From: an uncultured Desulfobacterales bacterium | Lineage (GTDB): Bacteria; Desulfobacterota; Desulfobacteria; Desulfobacterales; JAHEIW01 | Assembly (NCBI GenBank): GCA_947259495.1 | Contig: CAMYLV010000013.1 | Location: 268,078-332,077, forward strand | Length of the DNA stretch: 64,000 nucleotides | Direction: 5' to 3' | In this document: positions 28,476-37,133 of the stretch, piece by piece | Layout: each line of letters begins with the position of its first letter | Position numbering within the stretch: position 1 is the stretch's first letter | Notes under the pieces: model-generated | What the model was told of the DNA's origin: nothing | The model's database searches: none | What the model saw: only the letters and a program-made list of their open reading frames with translations | Translations under genes and position numbers: made by a program

Positions 28476-29645
28476 TTATGCTGATGGCGTCCTCCGGGTC
28501 CAACGCTTAAGCCATTTGGCCGTATTGGCGGCTCCATCTAAATTGACATGATATGACGCAGGCGATTTCTGCGCCACACTGCGCTCTATGATCCGCCCCA
28601 GGCGTTCCGGTGATAAATCCCGATTGCTCAACACTTTTAGCGCGTCAATCCCGGCCAATCTGGCAGCCCGCATTGTTTGTTCTTGATTCTGAGAAAACGG
28701 CCATACCAGAGCCGGAACCCGGGTCGCCAGAATATTCATACTGGTATTATAACCGGCCATACTGATAGAAAGATCGGCCGCCGCCAGATAAGATATAAAA
28801 TCCGTGCTATATTTTTCAACAAAAATCCTTTGGCTTGCCTGGCGCCTCAAGGATTCAAAATCATTTTGGGTAATATAGGGGCCGGTATAGACACGAAGAT
28901 AATTAGCGCTGCCGACAGATAAACGGTGAAATGCTTTGACGACAGATTCGAGCAGAAAGTTACCGACACTGCCACCGCCGGCACTGGCCACGATCAAACT
29001 TTGCTTCTCATCCAGACCCAACTGAGTACGCATTCTTATGCAGGCACCCGCTGCGGGCTGCTGTGCGATAAACCCGGTGTAGATAATCGGAATCTGGATG
29101 TCATCGAAGCGAAAAAAGGTTTCCTCCAATCTAATCAGTTCCGGATCTGAATGCACCAGAACGGCATCAAAAAATTGATTCAGGGTTTTTAGCGCCCGGC
29201 TTTCATGTTTTTGCTGATCCTCCTTTTCCACCAGGATATCGCGCACGCTGCAGATCACCGTGCAGGGTGAAAGCCTTTTCTCACCAATGGCTTCAAGGAC
29301 CGGATCAAGCTCAAAGCGAAATGCTTTACGCCCAAAGGGATACAGCTCAACCAGAAAAATATCCGGCTTTTCTTTTTCGAAAAGCGCAAAAAGATCCTGT
29401 TGGCGCTTTTTCTTAATTTGATCGACGGATAACTTTTGATCCGGGCTTAAAAGTCCCTCAAATCCGGTGTCCATCTGCAGCTCCGGCAGACGAAATGCCC
29501 TGACGTGATTCGGATGATTCATCTTGATGCGCGGACCACCGGTGATGAGTACGACCTCATGGTCGTTCAGGGCCTTACACATTTCAAGAGCCCTGAACAG
29601 ATGCCCGACTCCCAGGACATGCTGGCAGTAAAAAAAAATTTTCAT
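28476..29645 (-). CDS. MGT/MurG-like glycosyltransferase (PF13528-type), copy 2
   Basis: A 389-residue paralog of the gene at 25522, opening MKIFFYCQHVLGVGHLFRAL with the same GxGH loop. It shares KPDIFLVELYPFGRKAFRFEL, VCSVRDILVEK and SMAGYNTSMNILATRVPALV at matching positions. The paralogs flank the TPR gene, indicating tandem duplication with the membrane gene between. ATG 29645 is chosen; a GTG lies seven codons earlier. Probably transfers a sugar on the same carrier as its sister. Confidence 0.88.
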   Translation of the reverse strand: MKIFFYCQHVLGVGHLFRALEMCKALNDHEVVLITGGPRIKMNHPNHVRAFRLPELQMDTGFEGLLSPDQKLSVDQIKKKRQQDLFALFEKEKPDIFLVELYPFGRKAFRFELDPVLEAIGEKRLSPCTVICSVRDILVEKEDQQKHESRALKTLNQFFDAVLVHSDPELIRLEETFFRFDDIQIPIIYTGFIAQQPAAGACIRMRTQLGLDEKQSLIVASAGGGSVGNFLLESVVKAFHRLSVGSANYLRVYTGPYITQNDFESLRRQASQRIFVEKYSTDFISYLAAADLSISMAGYNTSMNILATRVPALVWPFSQNQEQTMRAARLAGIDALKVLSNRDLSPERLGRIIERSVAQKSPASYHVNLDGAANTAKWLKRWTRRTPSA

Positions 29646-29787
29646 TGGCAATTCTTTCTTAAGCACCCAAAATGATGCGCAATTCAGATCAGCAGGTATT
29701 CAATCTTCCTTAACGGCACAAACTTTGCTATAAAAAATGAAGTCAGGTTTTAACTTACGACGCAATCCGGTAAAAGAAAATAAATAA

Positions 29788-30975
29788 TTGAAAGAAAATC
29801 AAATTAAAATAGAAAAAATCAAACTAAAGGAAATCGACCATTTCGCACGGCATGCCCTGAGCCAGCCGCCATATCAGACGGCTGTTCCCATTTCCCGACG
29901 ACGCGCTGTGTCGCAGTTCTATAATCCATACGGCCGCCCGGATGACGTTGTTTTACTGGCGGCCCTGCACGGTGATAAATGCGTCGGCTACCAGGGTTTG
30001 CTGCCGGGATTGTTTTCCCACAATGATGAATTGAAAAGAATCCACTGGTCAACCGCATTTTTTGTGTCTCCCGATTATCGCGGGGCGGGCGTTGCCGGCC
30101 AACTATTAAAAGAAATCAAGAAGTTAAACATCGACTTTGCGGTCACCCGGATGACCGAAGGTGCCCGTCAGGCTTATCTTAAAGCCGGGTTTAAAGAACT
30201 GGGCCATCTCACCTACTATCAGTTAAGGATGGAAAAAGTTTACAAACTGGACACCATCTTACAGGAAGCGGCAGCATCATTGGCATTGGAGCCGGATCCT
30301 GCTGAAATATCAAAATTAAATTCCGGCGCCCGTCGGGGCGAGGGTGCGCTTTATCAGCGATCAAAGAAAATTTTTTACAACCGGATGCTGGCCGATTTAA
30401 AACCAAAACAAAGCGCATTTGAGCATGAGGCGGTCGCGCAAATTGACGCGCCGGCGCAGCAGATTATGCGGAGACACTTGCATAGCCCTCGATTTTTCCG
30501 CGGAATCGAGGCCATTAACTGGATGCTGAAATACCGCTGGGTCGTATCGGCCAAATATGAAAAGGCAGAGGCAGAGCCCTATTATTTTTCACGGGTCAGC
30601 GAGCTGTTCGACTATGTGGCTTTGGAGATTTATGCGGCTGACAAAAAGGTTTTCAAAGGGTTCCTGATTCTGTCGGTAGTGGTCAAAAAAGGCAGGACCT
30701 GGGTAAAAATTTTGGATTTTGCTTTCAAAGACCTCACTGATGGTGATCTGACCGCATATTTCGCACTGATTTACGCCAAAAAGTTCAGCGCCGACCGGCT
30801 TGAATTTCCGGCCAGCCTGCTGGGCTATTTTGAGCAAAATCCTTTCCTGCAGCCCTTGATAAAGAGGCAACAGCGCCTGTACCTGTTTTACCCCAAAACC
30901 CATGGAAGTGCGCTGGAACCCTACGCGGGAAAAATTGAGCTGGATTATTGCGACGCGGACACATCCTTCACCTAG
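29788..30975 (+). CDS. GNAT family N-acetyltransferase with long C-terminal region
   Basis: A 395-residue protein beginning at TTG 29788. Residues about 10-150 form a GNAT fold with the acetyl-CoA loop FVSPDYRGAGVAGQLLKEIK and AYLKAGFKELG. The remaining 245 residues contain a second GNAT-like half (SKYEKAEAEPYYFSRVSE, FKGFLILSVVV) seen in double-domain acyltransferases. It is divergent from the glycosyltransferase genes. Likely acetylates or acylates an amino-sugar or lipid intermediate of the neighbouring locus; this is inference. Confidence 0.8.
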   Translation: MKENQIKIEKIKLKEIDHFARHALSQPPYQTAVPISRRRAVSQFYNPYGRPDDVVLLAALHGDKCVGYQGLLPGLFSHNDELKRIHWSTAFFVSPDYRGAGVAGQLLKEIKKLNIDFAVTRMTEGARQAYLKAGFKELGHLTYYQLRMEKVYKLDTILQEAAASLALEPDPAEISKLNSGARRGEGALYQRSKKIFYNRMLADLKPKQSAFEHEAVAQIDAPAQQIMRRHLHSPRFFRGIEAINWMLKYRWVVSAKYEKAEAEPYYFSRVSELFDYVALEIYAADKKVFKGFLILSVVVKKGRTWVKILDFAFKDLTDGDLTAYFALIYAKKFSADRLEFPASLLGYFEQNPFLQPLIKRQQRLYLFYPKTHGSALEPYAGKIELDYCDADTSFT

Positions 30976-31116
30976 AACCCAACTTAAAAATGCGTCTAAG
31001 GGCCCAGGGCTGCGTTGCAATTCGGTTTAAAATGCTCACGTACTACGTGTACGCTCCGCTTTTAAGCCGAATCGACGCCTTGCCCTGAACCCTTATCCAC
31101 CTTTTTAATTTGGGTT
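30976..31116. repeat. Long imperfect palindrome, family H
   Basis: The outer arms aacccaacttaaaaatgcg (30976 on) and tttttaatttgggtt (to 31116) enclose further mirrored blocks: 'ctaagggcccagggc' against 'gccctgaaccctta', and 'attcggtttaaaa' against 'ttttaagccgaat'. The centre is cacgtactacgtg. Total span 141 bases. It lies between the convergent GNAT and MiaB-like genes, so it could end both transcripts. Confidence 0.85.
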
Positions 31117-31291
31117 CACTTTTTTTATTTCAGAAATAAGCGACAAAGACAGCTTCAAGTAGTTTATCCTCTTAAAATTTAATAGAATTGTCGTAACTTT
31201 GATTTCAAAGCGGTTAAAGCTGCGAAACGGGCATGATATTTTCTGATAGGCGATATGCAGATAATTTGCCCGAGATCTGGGCAGTGGCCCG

Positions 31292-31353
31292 ATATTTGGG
31301 ATGAATGCACCCAAGTATTAAACTGACCACAGCGTTGGTCTCATCCCAAATAT
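31292..31353. repeat. Perfect 13-base inverted repeat with 36-base loop
   Basis: atatttgggatga (31292-31304) is mirrored exactly by tcatcccaaatat (31341-31353). It lies in the convergent 506-base spacer (30976-31481) between GNAT and the MiaB-like gene, beyond the long palindrome. It may be an operator, a terminator stem or remnant repeat; no gene is seen in this spacer. Confidence 0.6.
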
Positions 31354-31481
31354 TGGGTCACAGGCACTTAAAATTTCATATCGCCGTTTAGAAAATGACA
31401 TGATCCGCTGCAATTTTGTAGAAAATTTGCGGTGGACACGCCAGGAGCGATTCTAAAATATCTAGATTAAATCCGAAGGAT

Positions 31482-32636
31482 TTAATTTAGTTTGGTCAGA
31501 ATTTGTTTTTGAACCTTTTTGACCGCTGCGACGCGCCGCTCGATGAGTTTTTGCGGCACTTTCCCCGCCATCCGGCTGGCTGCGGTGTTGGGCCGGTCAT
31601 CATAGGCATAGATATCAACGAAAGGGAATCCGTATTCTTTGATAAAATCAACTGATTCTTTGAAATCTTCTTCGGTTTCTCCCGGGAAACCCACCATAAT
31701 ATGGGTGGAAATCTGCAAGCCGGGCACTTTTTCTTTTATAATATTCAAATACTTTTTAACGTCTTCAATGGTGTAGGGTCTTTTCATCAGGCGCAGCATG
31801 CGGTTCGAAGCCGATTGCACCGGAACCACGATGTAGTCTATCTTTTCATAATTTTGCCTGAAAATTTTCAACATTTCTTCAAAATATTTTACAACCCACT
31901 GCGCATTGAACTCTTTGATAATGATTTTATAAGACCCCTCGACAGCAAACAGCGCCTGGAGCAGCTCGACAACAGAGATTCCGATGTCCACGCCATAGCA
32001 TCCGACATCTCCGGCAATGAGCACAAAGTGTTGAAACCCCTGGTCCAGACCGCTTTTAAATTCATTGACAATGGTTTCCAGCGGTTTGCTTTCCAGCTGC
32101 CCGACGGCAAATTTCACCGCACAATAGCTGCAGTTGCCCAGACACCCCGTTGCGATGCGCAGCGTAAACAAATCCTTTTTTTCATAGGCCAGATCGAGAC
32201 GCTTATTTAAACGCTCGCCTTTGGCCTGGCGTTCCGGTTTATCCGGGAATAAGGGAAAACTTCCGATTCGATTGGGATCCGGGATATCTTTAAAGCGGAT
32301 TTTGGCGGCAATCAGATCATCCAGAGCGTCGATTTCTCTGGGCGAAATAAAAGCTACTTCATCGAATTCTTTTTTGACATCCGGATTGATTTTGCCCAGG
32401 CAACCGGCGACCACGATTTTGGCGTCCTGACGCTTTTGTTCCTGATACCAGGTAACCGCTGTTTTCGACAGATCCTCCCTTGATTTAAGTGCCGCACAGG
32501 TGCTCACAATGATCAGATCAGCTTGCTTAACATCCTGAGTATATTCAAGATTATTGGTTTCAAGATAATCTGCTATTTTTTGAGAATCCACCGCTCGGCG
32601 CGGACACCCGGCTGAAGCCAGGTAATATGTTTTCAT
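31482..32636 (-). CDS. MiaB/RimO-like radical SAM methylthiotransferase lacking TRAM
   Basis: A 384-residue protein with an N-terminal UPF0004 domain whose three cysteines are in place: ASAGCPRRAVDS, VSTCAALKSRED and VVAGCLGKIN. These hold the auxiliary Fe-S cluster. The radical SAM motif follows, GCLGNCSYCAVKF. MiaB, RimO and MtaB normally end with a TRAM RNA-binding domain at about 440 residues; this protein stops after the SAM barrel (VQKQILTKLN). It may act on a protein or small molecule instead of tRNA. GAGAGG precedes the start. It sits in the glycan locus next to a deacetylase gene. Confidence 0.88.
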   Translation of the reverse strand: MKTYYLASAGCPRRAVDSQKIADYLETNNLEYTQDVKQADLIIVSTCAALKSREDLSKTAVTWYQEQKRQDAKIVVAGCLGKINPDVKKEFDEVAFISPREIDALDDLIAAKIRFKDIPDPNRIGSFPLFPDKPERQAKGERLNKRLDLAYEKKDLFTLRIATGCLGNCSYCAVKFAVGQLESKPLETIVNEFKSGLDQGFQHFVLIAGDVGCYGVDIGISVVELLQALFAVEGSYKIIIKEFNAQWVVKYFEEMLKIFRQNYEKIDYIVVPVQSASNRMLRLMKRPYTIEDVKKYLNIIKEKVPGLQISTHIMVGFPGETEEDFKESVDFIKEYGFPFVDIYAYDDRPNTAASRMAGKVPQKLIERRVAAVKKVQKQILTKLN

Positions 32637-32814
32637 CAGATGCCTCTCGGAGTTGGAATTGACGTTGCGATAATCGGGTACAATTACAGGATCTTTGATT
32701 GCATTTCAAGCACTTTTACCACCTAACTTGGGCGTTTCAAATTTTTAAAAGGGTTTTTCGTCCTATGTTCAATGAATTCTATCGTTCGCTCAATTTAGGT
32801 ATCAATAGTCAAAT

Positions 32815-33555
32815 TTAGGTGTCCAGCAGGCTGTCGATGTCCGTTCGTCCGGTGATTTCCTTCTTATTTTTAGGCCGGGCGGCAAAAAACTGTTGAAAGC
32901 CGAAGGATTTAAGAATCAAAATGAATTTGTCGCTGTACTCGTTGAATGGAAAGCCATATTTTCTGGGCTGCATGTTTAAATTCTGTTCAAACCACCGCAG
33001 GCAAAGTTCGGTATCATATTTGATAAAATCCTCCCAGGCGGTTTCTGATCTGGGGATCAGTTTACCGTCGTAAACCTCGTGTCCTTTAAACGCCAGCTTG
33101 GACCGGATGCTGAATTCTGCAATGGAAATTTCTTTAAGCACCTGGGTGCGTTCGCGTTTCCACGGACTCAATGGTTTTCGTTTGTGCGGATGGGTGCGGG
33201 TTAAAATCACATCGTGGAAATGACTGTGGGCGCCGATTTCAACGTTTTTGTGCCGGCTGATTTCCTGCAGTTCTGCCACATTCATAAAATGATCAAACCG
33301 GTTTTCGGCAAAAGTCCGGTGCATATATTTTTTGGATTTTATAACCGGCAAATAGCGGCCGTCAAAAACGGGCCTGAGGGTGCCGGGTTTGATAAATGAA
33401 GTTGTGATAAAATAGGTGAGCTTTTCAGGGTGATCTTTAAATAATTGAAAATAATAAAATTGAGAATAGAGCCCATCATCAAAAGTCAGCTGATAGGCGT
33501 CCAGGTTTAAATCAAAATATTCTTTGCGGACATCGTGAACCGTAATAATTTTCAT
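32815..33555 (-). CDS. NodB-like polysaccharide deacetylase
   Basis: A 246-residue protein with the carbohydrate-esterase-4 motifs TFDDG (about residues 25-29, catalytic Asp and metal Asp) and IGAHSHFHDV (metal-binding His pair). The remaining part is less conserved, as in CE4-like enzymes of capsule or O-antigen loci. No signal peptide is visible, which suggests cytoplasmic action on a precursor. It is just downstream of the histidine phosphatase gene, 12 bases apart, on the same strand. Confidence 0.87.
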   Translation of the reverse strand: MKIITVHDVRKEYFDLNLDAYQLTFDDGLYSQFYYFQLFKDHPEKLTYFITTSFIKPGTLRPVFDGRYLPVIKSKKYMHRTFAENRFDHFMNVAELQEISRHKNVEIGAHSHFHDVILTRTHPHKRKPLSPWKRERTQVLKEISIAEFSIRSKLAFKGHEVYDGKLIPRSETAWEDFIKYDTELCLRWFEQNLNMQPRKYGFPFNEYSDKFILILKSFGFQQFFAARPKNKKEITGRTDIDSLLDT

Positions 33556-33567
33556 GTTGTCATCCGG

Positions 33568-34203
33568 CTATTGCGCGGTTTCTTGACTTAGATTCAGAGC
33601 ATTAATTTGGTGAAGCTGCAGCCCGCTGTTATGGATATCCAGCCAGTGCAAGTGCCGGGATTCAATCAAACTGGATTCACCCGGCGCATACAGCCGATTG
33701 CAGAGACGATAAATTAAATTTCTAACGACCCCTTCGTGGGTGACCACCAGGATGGTGTTGCCGGGCCATTTACGGGCTGCATCTACCAGGGCGTTATGGC
33801 TTCTTTGCCACACACTGATGCGGTCTTCTCCTCCCGGCGGGCAAAACAGCCAGCCGGATCTTTTGGCTTCATCCAGTTTATGCAATTCTTCATCTATAAT
33901 TTTGGCAGCCGGTTTAGCGGTCCACTCGCCCCAATCCTGTTCTCTGAGCCGCTGATCGGCTTCAAACGGAACCTGCAAGTGATGATTGATAATTGCGGCG
34001 GTATGAACCGCACGGCCCAGATCACTGCCAAAGATACGATCCCAGGCAATCCGACTTAAGCGCCGGCCCCAGCCATCGGCATCCTTTTTTCCGCTGTCTG
34101 TCAGGGAAGAATCACGATGTCCCTGAATTCTGCCTTCCCGATTCCAATAGGTTTCGGCGTGTCGAATGAGACCGAAGCGGGTGGTGGCTGCTTCCAAAAC
34201 CAT
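33568..34203 (-). CDS. Histidine phosphatase family protein
   Basis: A 211-residue phosphoglycerate-mutase-like phosphatase. The phosphohistidine motif is GLIRHAETYWNREGRIQGH, and the second catalytic histidine is in ILVVTHEGVVRNL. ATG 34203 is chosen because GAGG lies eight bases before it; an in-frame GTG at 34212 has no spacing. A likely role is dephosphorylating a sugar phosphate or similar metabolite. It is probably co-transcribed with the NodB-like gene. Confidence 0.92.
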   Translation of the reverse strand: MVLEAATTRFGLIRHAETYWNREGRIQGHRDSSLTDSGKKDADGWGRRLSRIAWDRIFGSDLGRAVHTAAIINHHLQVPFEADQRLREQDWGEWTAKPAAKIIDEELHKLDEAKRSGWLFCPPGGEDRISVWQRSHNALVDAARKWPGNTILVVTHEGVVRNLIYRLCNRLYAPGESSLIESRHLHWLDIHNSGLQLHQINALNLSQETAQ

Positions 34204-34319
34204 CTTGTTCACCTCGTTTGCGAGGATCGTCCCGGCGCAAGGTTAAGATCCAATATTACAACAATTATTTTACGTGGTTGTCTGGAAAGTTCCAGTCGTT
34301 TACGTCCGATAGTGATCTC

Positions 34320-34399
34320 ACCACGAAGATCACGAAGATCACAAAGGCAGGATGAATAATTTGATTCCCCCTCTTCGGGTCCTTCGTGCCCTTCGTGGT
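34320..34399. repeat. accacgaag palindrome, family A copy 4 (empty)
   Basis: accacgaagatcacgaagat (34320 on) and gtccttcgtgcccttcgtgg (to 34399). It lies in the 321-base spacer between the histidine phosphatase and GT4 genes; the rest of that spacer shows nothing recognisable. Confidence 0.92.
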
Positions 34400-34524
34400 T
34401 GAAAGAGACTAACTTGGGCTTTCTGCGTAACCATATTTTTTTAATTTGCTGAATAGACTCCGAAAAAGTTTGACCATTTCGGAACTAGTTCCAAATTGGT
34501 AAAACAGTCAAGAAAAAGATGATA

Positions 34525-35637
34525 TTATTTATTTACAATTTCCCGCAGCACGGCTTCCATTTGTTCGTAGTTCTGATTCAGATCGTGCTTCCGGCGAACA
34601 TAAGACTGGGCGGCCCGGCCCATCTGGTGCCGCAGTTGCAAATCATTTAACAGGCGCGCAATGGCTTCTTCAAACGCTCTGGCGGCAAAAGCCGGCACCA
34701 GCAACCCGGTGACGCCATCCTTTACGGCTTCCGGCACGCCGGCATTATCAAAAGCAACCACCGGAAGGCCGCAGGCCTGGGCCTCAAGAAATACCAGCCC
34801 GAGGGATTCCCGGATACCCGGGAAAACAAACAGGTCGCATGCACTGTAATAGCGATACATTTCATTTCTGGGGATCTTGCCCACAAAAAGAACGCGTTCC
34901 CCCAGCTGCCCGTCAGCCAGCTGTTTGAGTTTGTCCCGCTGTTTCCCATCGCCGGCAATCACCAGCCGCAGGGGACTGCCGCGGCGTAACAATTCACCGC
35001 AGGCGCGAATCACCCAGGTTAAGCCCTCGGTTTTCACATCCGCTCGAAACATGGCCGCTGAAAACACCACCGGTTCATCCCCCACATTCCATTGGTCACG
35101 AAGCGTTTGACGACTATCCTCATCAAAATGGAACTCGGCAGGATGGATTCCGGGCGACAAATAGCTCAGGCGATTTGCCGGCACAAGCCGTTTGAGATTG
35201 ATCCAATCAACGGTTTTGTTGCTAAAAACATGCCGGGCGGCGCACAGGGCCTTTTTATTCGCATAAAAGCCGGCTATGGTTTTGAGCTTGCGGCGGCGTT
35301 TGGTTGCATAAATGCCCTGAAAAATAACATAGGGTATTTCCAATTTTTCCGACACGTAGGGCCCCAGCAAGTCCGGCGCCTTGTAATAGGTGTGATAGGT
35401 AAACCAGATGTCAACATCATTTTTTTTATACCGGCGGACCATGCGCCTTTTTTCACCGAGCAATTCCGGCCAGAGCCACGGCTTCCAGTAAATCCAGCGG
35501 CAACGCAGGGTGCTGGCCTGAACGACCTCATGGCCCTGCTTGACTAAATAGTCAACGATTTCGGTTGCCGTTACCAGATCGCCGGATGGATGGCGGTGTC
35601 CGAGCGGCTTAAAGGGTGCATAAAACAATATCCGCAT
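34525..35637 (-). CDS. Glycosyltransferase family 4, copy 1
   Basis: A 370-residue retaining GT-B enzyme. It shows YSACDLFVFPGIRESLGLVFLEAQ, the EX7E-type motif (E...GLVFLE), and GEPVVFSAAMF plus LVIAGDGKQRDKL in the donor-binding half. N-terminal FYAPFKPLGHRHPSGDLVTA forms the acceptor side. It is likely a step in assembling the surface glycan encoded around it. Upstream, a 194-base spacer separates it from the next GT4. Confidence 0.93.
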   Translation of the reverse strand: MRILFYAPFKPLGHRHPSGDLVTATEIVDYLVKQGHEVVQASTLRCRWIYWKPWLWPELLGEKRRMVRRYKKNDVDIWFTYHTYYKAPDLLGPYVSEKLEIPYVIFQGIYATKRRRKLKTIAGFYANKKALCAARHVFSNKTVDWINLKRLVPANRLSYLSPGIHPAEFHFDEDSRQTLRDQWNVGDEPVVFSAAMFRADVKTEGLTWVIRACGELLRRGSPLRLVIAGDGKQRDKLKQLADGQLGERVLFVGKIPRNEMYRYYSACDLFVFPGIRESLGLVFLEAQACGLPVVAFDNAGVPEAVKDGVTGLLVPAFAARAFEEAIARLLNDLQLRHQMGRAAQSYVRRKHDLNQNYEQMEAVLREIVNK

Positions 35638-35821
35638 TAATCAAGCGTCTCCTCTCCAGGATGATGAGAATGTTGGCATTCTCAAAAACAGATCTGCGGG
35701 CAAAATTCAGAAAATCTTTAAATCCTGGAATCGAAATTTTTTTTCCATGAGGTCCTCCATTTCACCGTTTTAAATTACTGTTATTTTTATTCACCAAGAT
35801 TTTATATTATGAAAGTCCATG

Positions 35822-35870
35822 GCCCCATGCTCTATGCTCCATGCCCCATGCTCCATGCCCCCTGCTCCAT
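35822..35870. repeat. ccatgctccatgcc minisatellite, one-arm family F array
   Basis: Tandem units such as ccatgctctatgctccatgc and cccatgctccatgcccc run about 49 bases. They overlap the 3' end of the GT4 copy 2 gene, so the last residues of that protein are read from repeat DNA. It resembles the right arm at 14199-14228. Confidence 0.75.
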
Positions 35871-37133
35871 GCTGTAGCCTGTGGGCTTGATTCCTTCCGC
35901 TATGAAAATCTCAGCTAACCCTTTTATTAGCTGTTTATTGTCAAAATCCTGCATCACACGCTGTCGGGCAGCCGGTATTACGCGGGTTCTAAGCACATCT
36001 TCGACCAGCATTTTGTGCATGGCTTCGACCAGCTGCTGCGGTTGGCCGGGGCCTACCAGCAATCCGGTTTTTCCATTATCCACAAGCTCGGGAATGGCCG
36101 ACACATGGGTGGCCACCACCGGCACACCCATGGCCATACTTTCGAAAAGCACATTGGGTATTCCATCCCGATCGCCGTTGGGCGCGATTTCACAGCCCAG
36201 CACAAACAGATGCGCTTGTTTGTAATGCTCCAGAACTACGTCATGAGACTGGGTGCCCAGCCAGCTGCAATGGGCAGCCAGACCCAGATTTTCTATAACG
36301 GCTAAAATTTTTTGGCGATCCTCTCCGTCACCGATGAGGGTATGCTTAAAAACAACCCCTTTGTCTTTCAACAGTTTCAATGCCCGATAAACAGTGGGCA
36401 ATCCCTTTTTGGCAATCAAACGCGCGACGGTCAGAATTCGATAGGGTTTTTCAGGTTTCGCAAAATTGTCAGGGTTCTGAGAAAACAGTTCGGTATCGAT
36501 GCCATGGTAAACGCGATGAATCGGACGTGGATTGCCATCAAACAGTGTCTTCAGATAACGGCGGTTGTATTCGGTGCAGGTGACCACAAATTTTGCCAGC
36601 GCCATCTTTTCTCTGAGCTGTCTGGGGTCCGATGTATAAATATCTTTGGCATGGGCCGTAAAGCTAAACGGCAAGCCGCTGAGGATGCTCGCAAACATGG
36701 CCACCGATGCCGGTGAATGGGCAAAATGGGCATGTAGATGCATGCTCGGGTGGGCAGGCATCAAACACCGAACGAGATAGCCGGCCTGAAACAAATGTTT
36801 AAGGGTGGCCGATTTTCGCGTCCGCAAAAAGCGCTGCAGCGCTGTTTTAAACGCACGGGCATACGCGGCAGGCCTTTGAGAGGCCAGCAGACAATTATGG
36901 TACAGGAGCCGGGGCAATGGCCGCAAAAGGGTCTCAGGCAAATAGTCGACCCCGGCCCGGATCCGGGCGACGCTTTGATGGGTGAAGTTTTCCCGTGGCT
37001 GGCGCATGGAAAACAGATGGATCGGAAAACCCATTTTTTCGAGTAACAGGATTTCATTGGAAATAAAAGTCTCGGAAATTCGGGGATAACCCTTCAGGAT
37101 CATTCCCAGATAAGGCTGGTGCGGGGCGTTCAT
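35832..37133 (-). CDS. Glycosyltransferase family 4, copy 2, with repeat-derived C-terminus
   Basis: A 433-residue GT-B enzyme. Core segments are HAHFAHSPASVAMFASILSG, FTAHAKDIY, ILTVARLIAKKGLPTVYRAL, and GIPNVLFESMAMGVPVVATH, which includes the EX7E-type Glu. The final residues, SMEQGAWSMGHGA, are encoded by the minisatellite at 35822-35870. The native end was probably near GIKPTGY. Its ATG overlaps the stop of the upstream GT gene, indicating coupling. Confidence 0.93.
   Translation of the reverse strand: MNAPHQPYLGMILKGYPRISETFISNEILLLEKMGFPIHLFSMRQPRENFTHQSVARIRAGVDYLPETLLRPLPRLLYHNCLLASQRPAAYARAFKTALQRFLRTRKSATLKHLFQAGYLVRCLMPAHPSMHLHAHFAHSPASVAMFASILSGLPFSFTAHAKDIYTSDPRQLREKMALAKFVVTCTEYNRRYLKTLFDGNPRPIHRVYHGIDTELFSQNPDNFAKPEKPYRILTVARLIAKKGLPTVYRALKLLKDKGVVFKHTLIGDGEDRQKILAVIENLGLAAHCSWLGTQSHDVVLEHYKQAHLFVLGCEIAPNGDRDGIPNVLFESMAMGVPVVATHVSAIPELVDNGKTGLLVGPGQPQQLVEAMHKMLVEDVLRTRVIPAARQRVMQDFDNKQLIKGLAEIFIAEGIKPTGYSMEQGAWSMGHGA

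Noticed and set aside
31464-31487. attaaatccgaaggatttaat hairpin as a terminator of the MiaB-like gene
   Set aside because: It overlaps the stop codon, is AT-rich, and has no T run in the right place.
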